A stretch of DNA of 64,000 nucleotides from Paracyclopina nana (lineage: Eukaryota; Arthropoda; Copepoda; Cyclopoida; Cyclopettidae): positions 12,214,001 through 12,278,000 of the forward strand of contig JAGUCH010000001.1 in assembly GCA_019096065.1 (NCBI GenBank). The letters are read 5' to 3'. Of the stretch, positions 13,539 through 24,770 are shown one piece after another (within the stretch, counting starts at the first letter, position 1; each line of letters starts with the position of its first letter). The translations under genes were made by a program, and so were the position numbers. Under the pieces are notes generated by a model. The model made no database searches and was not told where the DNA came from. It worked only from the letters and a program-made list of their open reading frames with translations.

Positions 13539-16103
13539 ATGATGATGGTGTACGAAAACACCTTCGAGCGCTGCTTCGAAAGCCCCAACAAGAAGAACGT
13601 CCTGCTGCCCTCGATGACCATCAGCCATGACTCGAAAACGCCTTACACCGATGCCACACAGGTAGGCAGCCCAATTATTAGGCTTTCTTATCCGCCGCCG
13701 CGTAGACGTTGCGCATCGGCCGCGTAGAACCGCTTGATAAATATGTGAAAACCGACAATTGTCAACGTGACAATTAGCCCGTCAGTTCGCGCACACCATC
13801 CATCAAGCCGATCCTAATGAAAATCTCTCATTTCGTGTATGAATTATGGGACGCGTTTTCCGCTCGAGGAGGAAAATTAAGAATCATTATTATTGCGACA
13901 CGACAACTTGGTTTTCTTTTCACCGTTATCCTCGCGGTGGCGAAAAAAGAAACGCGACGAATCCCATGGGAGACCATTGTTGTTGCTGTTGCAAAAATGC
14001 AAACCAGCAGTGCATTTTGCTAATTTGAGGATGAATAATGCATTTTCGCGAGAAAATGTTCAGACAGGTTTTGGCCGATAAGGAAGTTCAATGCCTCCTT
14101 CCACGCAAAAAGTTATCCGACATCTCAACATCATCTTCAGCGTATATACATAGTGCTTTCTAATGCATAACAAGTGCACCGCAGAGCGGCAGCCTCTTCG
14201 GCCACTGACCTCAAAAACTGGCTCGTTTCGGAACAACATCATAAGAGTCATAGTACATGCGCGAGATGGTTCTTGGCGCGCTCAAATTGTCTTCGGGGCA
14301 AATCACGAGCAATTTCTTTTTTGCAAACGAGAAGACCCTAATTTAATTAGACGAGCTCATTTTGCTGCAAGAATTTTTTGCGCGAGCATTTTTTCCCAAT
14401 GCACATTCAAATTCGCAGGCTTCGTGACACGGTGGTTTCCAACCTACATCTCTATCAATTTTAGACTCCTCTCTCATTATCTTGCCTTAACTTTGCACAC
14501 GAGTGACTTGCAAAGATTGACATCTGAATTCGCGACGTCATCCCATCACCACCACTATATGCAGCCGCCAACGTTTTATTAGACAGTGTGGCAACTGACC
14601 TCGGACATTCAGACGAAAAAAGTAGCAGTAGGAAGTCGAAGAATGAAGCTCCGTCGATCGTCTTGAAAAACTTGAAATTGTATGGCAGAAGGGAAAAATC
14701 ACTCTTGCGCCTCATTACGAAAATGTGAGAAATCACGTTTAGCCCATTTGTCTGTCGTGTCGTATGGGACGATCGTGAAATTAAGCGTAGTGCAATACTC
14801 ATTAGGCTGGAAACATCACAGATAAATGTAGGACAAGTAGCTTAATGTTCACCTCACGTTTTCGCCTCTCGATGGCCGCAGCAGTTTGCTGCTACTATAT
14901 AAAGTAATGCGATAATTAATGGCCATTCTCTCAAGGAAGAAGATTGTAAAAATAGAAACCCATTCCCCAGCTGCTAAATCAGTTTGCATTTTGCACAAAA
15001 TTACAGGTCGATGACCCACATCTTCTCCACTTTTTTTGCAGACCAAAAAGCACACGCCCAACCACATCAAGAGGCCGATGAACGCCTTCATGGTCTGGTC
15101 GCAGCTCGAGCGCCGCAAGATCATCGAGGTCACGCCCGACAAGCACAACGCCGAGATCTCAAAGGAACTGGGCCGGAGATGGAAGCTCCTGCCCGAGGAC
15201 GCCCGCCAGCCCTACATCGACGAGGCCGAGAGGCTGCGCATCCTGCACCAGAAGGAGTATCCGGACTACAAGTACAAGCCGCGCAAGAAGCCCAAGTCGA
15301 GCTCGTCCTCCTCTTCCTCCGGCGGCTCACCTTCCTCACCTTCTTCCGGATCTCCCGGCTCACCCAGCCCCATCAAAGCGAGGTCGGATCTCAAGTCGCT
15401 CGACGACAAGTCTCGCACCCTGAGGAAGCACTTGACGGGCATTGACAGGAGGTCAAAGCTGAGGCTGCTCAAAACTGAGGCCGTTCCTCTCCCCGTGGCT
15501 CAAATGACTCCACCCTCGAAGGTCCCCAACTCGCCCATGTGCAGCAGCCCCGAGTCGATCGATGCCGGCTTCTACGACGTGGACGTCATCACCACGTTCA
15601 ACAACAACATCAACGCGGTCAACAACAGCGCGGCCGCCGCGGACGACCAGTATCAGTTCCCCAGTTTCCCGAGTCAGGTGGTGCAAATGCAGCAGCCTCA
15701 GCAGTACGAGGTCAAATTCAACTGCAGCCAGCTTGAGCTGGCCAACAACTACTACACCCACCAGATCACAGAGCAATTCACTGAGGCCGACCTCGACAAG
15801 TTGTCCGAGCTCTTGCCCTTCGACGACACCACACTCCTGGAGTTGAGCAGCCAACAACAGCAACAGCAGCAGCATGCCAACAACAACAGCCTCGCCTGTT
15901 TGGCCTCCCCGTCCTCAGTCAGCAGTAGCGGCAGCTTCCAATGGGACACCACAGCCGTAAGTCAGCCTCAATCATCTGAGAGCAACTTTTTCGAGTTGAC
16001 ATCGAACTACGAGGCCATTCGAGAGCAGCCGGCCGATCACTTGCCACTCCTGGAGTTTGAGATGTCCGATGTGGTCGAGAGCTCATTGACGAAATTCGTC
16101 TGA
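13539..16103 (+). CDS. SoxC: SoxC-family HMG-box transcription factor
   Basis: Predicted join is 13539-13661 and 15042-16103, giving 394 residues. The donor CAG|GTAGGC and the acceptor after a T-rich tract (TTTTTTTGCAG) both fall in phase 0. Exon 1 encodes 41 residues beginning MMMVYENTF. Exon 2 opens just before the HMG box (about residues 49-120), whose [12 protein letters not shown] and [13 protein letters not shown] match the Sox consensus. The box ends in [10 protein letters not shown], as in SoxC proteins (vertebrate Sox4/11/12, fly Sox14). A Ser/Gly/Pro-rich linker follows (about 127-152), then Asn-rich stretches, a short polyglutamine run (about 311-318) and a C-terminal acidic/hydrophobic segment, [17 protein letters not shown], that resembles the SoxC transactivation tail. 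Family knowledge: a minor-groove DNA-binding nuclear regulator of neural and other differentiation. The SoxC assignment rests on the box and tail; the choice among the three consecutive ATGs is arbitrary. Confidence 0.92.
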
Positions 16104-17205
16104 AAAACAACAGCAAAAATCCCTTTATTATTAATGTAAGGCATCATCCGAGAGAACGAGCGTACAAATTTGCCATAGTTACCTCAATAATTGCAAGAAA
16201 TGCTATTCGTTTTATATTTGGAGAAGAATTTTTCAGGAGAGAATTTTATTCTTGGAGAACTTTTTTGAGAGAGAGAGAGGCCACGCGTTGGAAATTGAGG
16301 CTACTACTTTTTTGAAAATCACCACACACTCACAAAAAATCGACATTAAATCGAGCTTCTAAAAAATTGTACATAGCACACACGAACTTGACAATTTTTG
16401 GGCTTTTTGTAGAAACATGCATAGCTGCTTTTCTAAATTTTACTACTACTACTATACTTCTCTTGGAGATGATATTGGTCCCCATTTTTTGTACAAACAA
16501 AACGACGACGATTACGGATGAGCTGCTCTAGTTTTTCACACCACCCTATCCACAAAACACACACACATATATACACACCTTATATAAAAAAGTTTTTTGT
16601 ATAAAATGAAGAAGGAGAGTTAAGGAATGCCTGCCCGATATGATATATATCACTTTTGTAGTCAATAATTTTTATACCTTATATTGATTAGTACATCCTC
16701 CTAGTGACCAATCTTGATCACATCCATTTTTTTGCCAGTCCCGGTTATAATTGAAATGCTAAAAGAAAGAACTCTTGTCATTTTTCAAAATAGTTGTTGC
16801 CACCTGGGTTTGATTGTTTGCAGTTGAAAACCACGAAATGTAGAGTTTGTAGTTATTGCGTAATGAGTTTATAAACGAAGAACTGCCGTGCTGAAAAAGC
16901 CTTCCTGGCAGAATAACGAAAGAGGCCCACCAACCAGCAAAATATAGTTTTTTCCCCTCCTCGAAAAATTGCCCTAGCTTGGCCCATTTTTTGATATACA
17001 TATAAAAAGCCCACCTGCTTACCCTACAAATATGCCGCCCAAAATGCTTTCCCATTTTCACAGTTCTACTTCATATATGCCCACCTTACCGCAGACGATT
17101 TTGAATGCACTGAATATTATTCTTCTACTACTTTCTCTGTTGCTGAATGTGATATATGTTTCATGTTTCTTCATTTTGCCAATAAAAGCTATACGAGTGG
17201 TTGAG
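16104..17205 (+). other. SoxC 3' UTR (inferred)
   Basis: AT-rich, non-coding sequence follows the SoxC stop codon. The first good polyadenylation signal I see on this strand, AATAAA at 17181-17186, would give a 3' UTR of about 1.1 kb. A CA/TA-rich microsatellite lies at about 16557-16581. Long AU-rich 3' UTRs are common in SoxC genes. The exact cleavage site is not determinable here. Confidence 0.5.
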
Positions 17206-20200
17206 TTTATATCTCTCGCACTTCTTCACTCTTAAACTTCGCACTGTTTGGGAAAGCGGATCGTTTTGCTTATTTATTCACCGCGCAAATGAAATTCGAG
17301 TGGGAGCCGTAGATCTCAAAAAGAGGTTAAATATCATATAGCCCACGTAAGTTAGCATTGAAGTCCCCCGTAAATGTCATCATGGCATGTTATTTTATTG
17401 AGATTGCTTTCTCTCATCATGCTGGTTTGCGCACACGTGTTACCAACCCAGCAATGACAGCATTAAAGTCAATTGATTGATGACTGATATCAAACAAGAT
17501 TACTCAATCCTGCATTCGGGTGAGGAGCGATCAAGCCGCTAAAAAATGGGGGGAAAAGCAGGTGGTCGCAATCACATTTGAATTTTCTTTTATCAGATAG
17601 GTTTGTGGCTGGACAGCTGGTGAATATAATTGCATGAAAGAAAGTTGCAATAGCTTTTTTGCCGAAGCAGCAAAAGAATGCGAGGCAATTTGATAATGCA
17701 GTGTAAAGAATACACGAATTGAGTCACTCGTGCCTTATCTCGAGTCAAGCAGAGAGGCCTAGTAGGTGAACTGATTGCTAACAAACGAATTTTTTATGTC
17801 ATCTAAAGTCATCAAGGCACTGGAAGCTTATCTGCATAAGCAAACACCGCACGTGTACCTTCAAGTTGCGTCTCAATTATTTAGCTAGCTCCCCGAGTAA
17901 TGAGGTTAGAAAACATGATCACAAGCTCCAGGATATCCTGGTTAACAAAAAATCCTGTTTGGGCCATAAAATTATCCCGAAGAAGGCGTGAAGAAGGGCA
18001 TGCTTTCTTGGCAATTTGTCAACGTGAACCCAAAGGCTGGATTCGTTCCAGATTTCTGGGAGGGCAGTTTCCCTTTAAAAATATTGAGGTCAGCTGGAAG
18101 GATTGCAGGTATGCGTGGTATGACCCCACTAATACACCACCACGGTTTGGTATATGTAATACGCGTCTACGGCAGTAAAAACCAATCAGCCAGGGGTCTG
18201 ACCGGACCGGATCTGGCATTTGTCTCTCAATAAACGTCATTTTGATGATTCGAATTGAAAGAAGAAACCAACAGGCGGTGGTTGCCACATGCCGAGATGG
18301 AGACAGGAAAAATAGTTTTGGGTTTTCGGAGATGTAGTACTGAAGGCAGCATTAGTGCCTTTTTTCAATAAAACCTACCCCACACGTGGAATGTAAGTGC
18401 GCTTGGCGGGGTGGTGGTTGATTTAAAAACCTTATGAAGGCCAACACACACACACATACGAAAAAAGCTTAATGCGACGGAATAAAGAAAATGGAATAGC
18501 TTAACTTACGTGAAAGCCCCAGAAGACACAAAAAGCTTGTTTACGAGCGTACAAAAAATGTAGCTAACTTGGCAAAGGTCACGCTGCGTGTTTTCGCTGT
18601 TTTGTTTACTTTTGAGGCGTGAGCGCATTGACCAGCCGCGAAACCGCGCTGACCGGCAGGCGAGCTGCGCGTCAGCCACTGAGACCTGGTAATCCTCACT
18701 TGTCAGCTGCTGCGTTCTTACCTCAGCCTATTTTTTGTTATTACAGATAATTAGCACCCGCAAATGTCAGATCAATATTGACTCTTCTTTGGAAATAAGG
18801 CCAGTGTTTGACGGATAGTTCGGCAATCGCGTGAATATACTTGACTTTGAAGATTGAGCACAGCTAGGGCTTTAAAAACGATTCGAAGCCTGGCAGCTGC
18901 GTCAAGTGACTGACAATTATTCGTATTGGAAAAAGAAACTCATTTGGAGTCGAACGAGGTTTTATGTTGGTGCTGCTCCTCATGCATGCAGCAGCAGTCA
19001 AAGAGTGTAATTGTTTCGTCGACGGATAAGCGTTATTGGACCACCGCCGTGGAAGTTGCTCGTTTTTTAAAAGCTACTAATTTTAGGCCATGACGACTGG
19101 GACGACAGCAGCATTTGTGGCCGGCAGCAGACCGACCTCCCGAAGAAATGGTATTTTCTCCAATTGACATAGTGCTGTGCAGTGGGTGTCTGTCGATAAC
19201 GAGGGGTCTTTTATCTGTGTTCAGGCGAGGAGGCAGCCCTGACTAATTTTTGAAGCGACCCGGGGGGGTCGCTCAAATAGTACAAATGACATGAGTGATT
19301 TAGGTCAAAGGGGTTAACCACTGGCTAGCTGCTGCAACTGATTTCCAATTTGGATTGATCTCTTTAAAAAGTCAATTTCACCTTTGCCTTCTTCTCCAAT
19401 ATGGCACGACCATAACTCAGGACCGAGTTAACTGAAATTCCATCATATAGTAATGTAAATGAGGGGGGACCTCCGGGGTGGGTGGCCCTTTAAAAAAGTA
19501 TAGAGCAATAAATTAGCTGATCTCGATTTTTTCCCGATCATCGTGGGCTCCTTTGTCAAAAATCTATGCTGCACAGGTCATTGGCATCATTTGTTATCAT
19601 TTTTGCTCTGATGGGCTCGCGCGAGCATCCGGTCCATCTCTCAAAAAACTTCGCCGCGCTGCTGCGGCCTCGCAATTAATTACTTTGACAATAACAACCG
19701 AGTAATTACTATACAATGTAGGCCGTAGTAGCCAAAAACATCCTGCCTCTCTGAAGGCCCCTATCGATCACATGAGTCTTATATATGGCAGCTTTGCCTC
19801 AAAAAGTAGTGCATTACAGCAAAATTACTTCATGATATGGCAGATATGGCAGATATGGCTATGGCCGTTGTCGGTAATTGCGGTTTTTTCTTTGCTACTA
19901 CTACTGAGTAGCCAAATTGAGGCCAGGCTAGGCAAAAAAGTTCTTGACAACAACCAGCTCGTTTAAATATGGTGGCCGTTGTGTGCTGCTATTTACTCAG
20001 CTACTTATCATGAGGCAAATGCACTTTGGTTTACAGTCATGATGTTTATGTTGTTTTGTCCATCATCATCGCACGACAACCTTTTCCAGTGTGCAATATG
20101 TCATTTATCTGCCACTCGATAGATCCCAAAACAGATATTGCTCCTGTTGTGGTTTTAAATGAATCTTTGCCCCACCCATGTGAGATGATGATCTGTTTAC

Positions 20201-23200
20201 ACTCGGATGAATTGTAGTAGATCCGGGCGAAACCAAGCAGAAATGGATGATGCAGAGCAGCTATGGTGGAGGACAAATCAGTATAGCATATACTGTATTT
20301 TGGATGAAAGGAGATTGCATACTAATGTGTCCTATATTATAGGATGGTAATGGAAAAAAAGTCTGTTGCTAAACATCATCAGATGTTGTTGCCATTCAAA
20401 AGGTACACTATTCAAAAGCTGACTAGCTGTTGCAAATTGAAAGCTGGATGATGGATCATTTCTATATGTCACGCATGCTTCCATTGGAAATTAGGGCCAC
20501 CGCATGATAATGATATGCGAGCTAGCTAGCTAACGTTTTGATACAGGTGTATCATCTCGTATGTACTACTAAAGTTAGCTACAACGACGACGCACTTTTT
20601 CCGATGAAGCCAGATTTTGGAAGCCTTACAGAGCAGCAGCAATCTTTTTACATAAGCCTCTACAAATACTGAGCCTAGAATGCGCGCTTAGCTCCCGGAA
20701 AAGAAATGGAAAAGTGGTAATGGGCTGAAATCCTCGTAGGTGAAAATAGGGGAGAATATCAAATGTTGCATAGCGGTATACACACAACATGAGGTTAAGG
20801 TGGTCAAATTTAGGAAATCATAATTTACCCTCCTGACAGGCCATAAAACCGGCGGGAAGAAAGTGTTTTCCCGACATTATTGAAACCCTTTTTTCAGCCA
20901 AACCCCACCCCGGCAGCTCTGCTATACGCCAGCTCCTCGGCGCAGTGTGAAAGTGAATTTGGGTGGTCATTTTGAGCTCGGCCATTAAATATACTATGTT
21001 GTTCCATATAGGAGTGAAAGCAAGATTCACCCCCTAGACGTCGGTCGGAATGCATAGACCTGCACTTTGGTGCATTTTTGGGGGTTTCAACACTCTTTTT
21101 TTACGGCTCGGGCTAATTCTATAGAAGAATCAACACCGAATTTCCACAGCTGAGGAGGAGGACGAGATCATAAATAAACTTTCTTTCCCCATTTTCCAAC
21201 CAGCACCCCTTCTGGCTCTGGCCTAATTACGCAACTGCCCAAAGAATTGACCAGGATAGGAAAGTGCAGTTGTTGGGAAATTGTCAGGTCAGCAGCGACG
21301 TTGGTATAATTTCAGCAACTTGGGTCACCAGACTTGAATGTCGTAACTTGTCTCACTTTTTTACGATGCACTTTCCCATCTACCTATGTGTACCACTGCT
21401 AGCAAGCAGGTCTTCAGCGAGCAGTAGCAGGACAAAATTGACACAATGGTTGACAACAATGCAACCGAAATAACAAGACTTCATAAACTAGTGTCGCCAG
21501 AGCCTGAACCAGACACCACTATTTTTTCCACAAGTCTGGAGAAACTAATGAAAACTTTTGGGTGCCAAGAGCCTTGAATTATACGGCTGCTGCTGCTGCT
21601 GCTAAAGGGTGCACAAAAGAATTTACATAATGCACTTTGTTGGGAAGTAAGTGTCAGAAATTAGTCCAAGCATGCCATATGCACAAAAGTCTTCTTTTTA
21701 TGCGATCTCAACTTTTGTACGTTGCGCTGTGTGATGATGGCCTACCAGTAACTGTGCAATACTTTGAGGGCAATAAAAATAAAACAAGCTTCAAAATTCC
21801 GTGCCCCTCCATTCCACTTAGTGCTTCATGAGTTCCAGAGAAGCCCTCAACCCAAAAAGAAGAAGGTAAAGATGATAAAAAAAGAAGCTGCATTTTCCGT
21901 ACTTTTCTTTCCCCCTAGGTTGGTACAATTAACTACTCCCTGAGATGCAACCATCAAAAATAGCTCAAAATGAGAAGAACGAGAGATATTTCATTTCCAC
22001 GGAAGAAATTGCTATGCTAAGAAGCCTTGCAAGTTGACTTGGACTTGGCTGACATTTGGTTAGCGATGGTTATCTATTTTACTTGCTGGCTCCTGATGAT
22101 GTTTTATGGGAGAAATCTGTGGTAAGAAATGGTAACTTTATGGGTCCATGCGGGAGATGATCTGTGGCAGACTATCCCCAAATCCAGGCGCATTAGAGCG
22201 CATTTATCATCATGGCTGCTGCGCGGGCCCCAAATTGGCTTTTTTACCATATACACAGAACGTATGCAAGGGTGCATGCAGCAGCAGGTTTTTTTCCAAA
22301 GTGAAATTGCTGTCATTTAGTACGAAGAAGGGGTTGTACAAATTTCCATTTTGGCTTGGGGATGCATTCCGACGGGCTTGTAAGCAATAAATGCCCGGGA
22401 AAATCCATGTGTCTGCTGACCCAGTTCAACTGGAGTTTTGTTTGGCCAAAGGATTGGGGACTTCTTGGGCTCTCTCTCATAATAACGAAGGGGAAAAATC
22501 ACAAATCACCGCGGCCATAATAGTCGCAGAGTGGTGAAGGGGGAAAATTCAATTGGTCCCATTTGTCATGCTGATCTTCTTGTTGACACTGGCCAAACAC
22601 GAATCGAGTATGTGCTCTGATACTCAGATGGAAGAGAGAAAAAATATGCAGCCAAATTTCTCCAATTTCAGGTGATGAGCTGCAGTTGCACACAGGTGCC
22701 ATTTTGGGTCTGACTTTTACGGCCGTCCGAGTCTAAAAAATGCAGTCACCGGGGTGACATATTACGAATGGGTCTAGACTGGCCTAAAGAAGGTTCGACT
22801 TTCGACACGGCTGCTGCGGTCTTGTCAGTTCCTGGCTGCTCATTTGTTCCATGGCATGGTCGGGGCCAATAAAAAATCCGAGGAGAAAACTACTCAATTC
22901 CACAATTACGACGACGACCAGCAGCAGCTACTACCGCTACTTCTTTCTGCCCATAAAGAAAAGTGAAAGGCAAATTATTGGACTCGTCATGCGAAGCCTT
23001 CAGCCGCGACCACATAATTCTATTTTGAATAAAATCGCTCTATTCCCACGGCCTCGTTTCATTTTTCACAAGAGTGGCCCCCATCATCTAATTACATGAG
23101 TAGTTGATGATACTGGTCCTTAATTGACGCCAGCTTTGAGCTCAGATTCTCCAGGGGAGGTAAAGAGTTTTTCCAGAGTTCCACTGCCTTAATATTTGGG

Positions 23201-23990
23201 GCAAAAAGCACCACCGTGCTGAATGTGATAAAGAAAACCATATCAACAGCTATGTAAATGAGACGACGTGAAATCTCCCCAAACTTCCCATGAGGTCAAG
23301 CCCAGGCACAAATTACCACAGGGAGGTCTTCTCCACCACCCTATCATAAAGAGAAACTTGTCTAGACCACATTGTAGTAGTGGTGGTGGTATAGCGTCTT
23401 TATCATTTATGTAAATATAGAATTGTTTAAATGGCCCCCTAATTAAACGTCGAGAGGGTTAATTATGATCAACATGTCTGTTGTCATGCTGCATCGGTCA
23501 CGCATCTTGGTTCTGTTGACCTAATTTCCGTCCCTGATCTTCTTCCACAGCTCATGCTTCCTCGCTTGGCAGTGGGGTGAAAATAGTAGTAGTACGAGTC
23601 GGTTTTTTCTCAAATTAAACCCGACCCTCAAAGACACAAAGTCTAGTCAAGCCGAACAGAACTGATGACGGCCGCAGCAGCAAGGCAGGTGGAGAATGAA
23701 TAGATACTCATCACCCATGGATTTTTATGGAAAGCGTCAGCCGTAGAGCGAAGAATTAAGAGAAGCAGACATATTAAAGAATTCTCCAAATGGAACAGAT
23801 AAAAGCCCACCAAAGGCATTTGAGCAAAGCATACAGCTTCAAATAAATGCCAAACGACGGCAAAAGGTCATAAAACCAGGGCAATATGAAAAAAATGCCA
23901 ACCTGATAATTTGGAGAAATGACATTTGATAATCGAATGTTGAGGGCTTTGCAGTCAAGGTTGCTCTTAAATCCGACCAAGCATACGTAG
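17206..23990. other. gene-poor region, nothing supported
   Basis: No frame in this interval has a recognisable domain or a splice-consistent partner. The composition is AT-rich, with scattered simple-sequence words such as short GATATGGCA repeats near 19836-19860 and a (CTG)n run near 21587-21604. I see no tRNA-type B box and no transposase signature. Confidence 0.55.
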
Positions 23991-23995
23991 ATCTC

Positions 23996-24582
23996 ATTTT
24001 ATATGATGGAAAGTAATTTTCGCATGTATAATTCAGTTTACCAATTTGTCTCAGTTCATATTACTACACATATATAAAGGCTCTGACGTTTAACTTTATC
24101 AAGTGACACACATTATAAAGTATTTTATAAGGTGTGTTGCTCCTCTGTTTGACCAGATATTGTCCAAGAAGTAAATCCCATTGCAGAAAAAAGGAGAAAA
24201 AATGCCTTGCATGGGGATCGAACCCTGATCATCTAGATTAGGAATCCGACGCTCTACTGACTGAGCTACCACTACAGATAGAAAAGATTGTTGTTAGAAT
24301 TCCTTTTTATTCTTCTTCTAAGCTGAGCAAAGCTTAGCAGAGGAGTAGAGTCTCTATCAGAGATACCAGACAAAACTTGATCTAACACATCTTTTAGCTT
24401 CAAAAAGTGCCAAATTCAAAATGCACACTTTTTAAGTGATTCATTAACACTTTCTGCTACTCTTGCACTACTGAGGGCCTCTCAACCCAAGCCCTCAAAG
24501 TAATGGATCAAATGCTAAGTCAAGATTGCCTGGTCTGGTAACTTCATTAACATTTGAAAATTACTTTCCATCATATAAAATC
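23996..24582. repeat. inverted-repeat-bounded unit containing a tRNA-like element
   Basis: A segment of about 46 bp at 23996-24043 containing ATATGATGGAAAGTAATTTT recurs in reverse complement at about 24536-24582. The two copies are nearly identical over the first 26 bp and similar to the end. They enclose about 490 bp that include a short hairpin (24107-24136) and a degenerate tRNA-like sequence. This looks like a non-autonomous element with inverted ends, or two independent copies of one repeat in opposite orientation. No open reading frame lies inside. Confidence 0.5.
24203..24275 (-). pseudogene. degenerate tRNA-Arg(CCU)-like element
   Basis: The minus strand shows an intact pol III A box (TAGCTCAGTCAG) and B box (GGGTTCGATCCC), an anticodon loop TTCCTAA (CCU, Arg) and a TTTTTT terminator immediately after the 3' end (24197-24202). 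The acceptor arms, GTAGTGG and GCAAGGC, pair poorly. The anticodon stem (TCGGA with TCTAG) and the outer T stem also carry mismatches. I read it as a tRNA pseudogene or the tRNA-derived head of a SINE with promoter elements retained. A functional tRNA is unlikely given the broken acceptor stem. Confidence 0.6.
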
Positions 24583-24770
24583 GTATATATATGTAAACAA
24601 ATTATAAAACAGGCTTACAAAATGTCTGAGCTCATTTTACAAAGTAAAAATCTCGTAGCATTACTTGGCTCTCGCAAGCTCGAGCCCGCAAAGTTGCCAC
24701 TCGATTTTTACTTTACAAAATTTGCTCAGCTATTTTATTAGCTTGTTTTATAAATTGTTTACATATATAA
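24583..24770. mobile_element. hairpin MITE with about 70-bp terminal inverted repeats
   Basis: The left arm, beginning TATATATATGTAAACAAAT, and the right arm in reverse complement, beginning TTTATATATGTAAACAATT, stay alignable for about 70 bp through the shared words TATAAAACA, CTGAGC and GTAAAGTAAAAATC. A short GC-richer centre of about 40 bp, TTGGCTCTCGCAAGCTCGAG, separates them. The element is too short to encode a transposase. It directly abuts the inverted-repeat unit on its left, which suggests nested insertions. Target-site duplications are not clear. Confidence 0.6.

Noticed and set aside
15562-15875. Thr/Ser-rich and Leu/Val-rich frames overlapping SoxC exon 2
   Set aside because: These are alternative-frame and antisense shadows of the GC-rich SoxC coding sequence.
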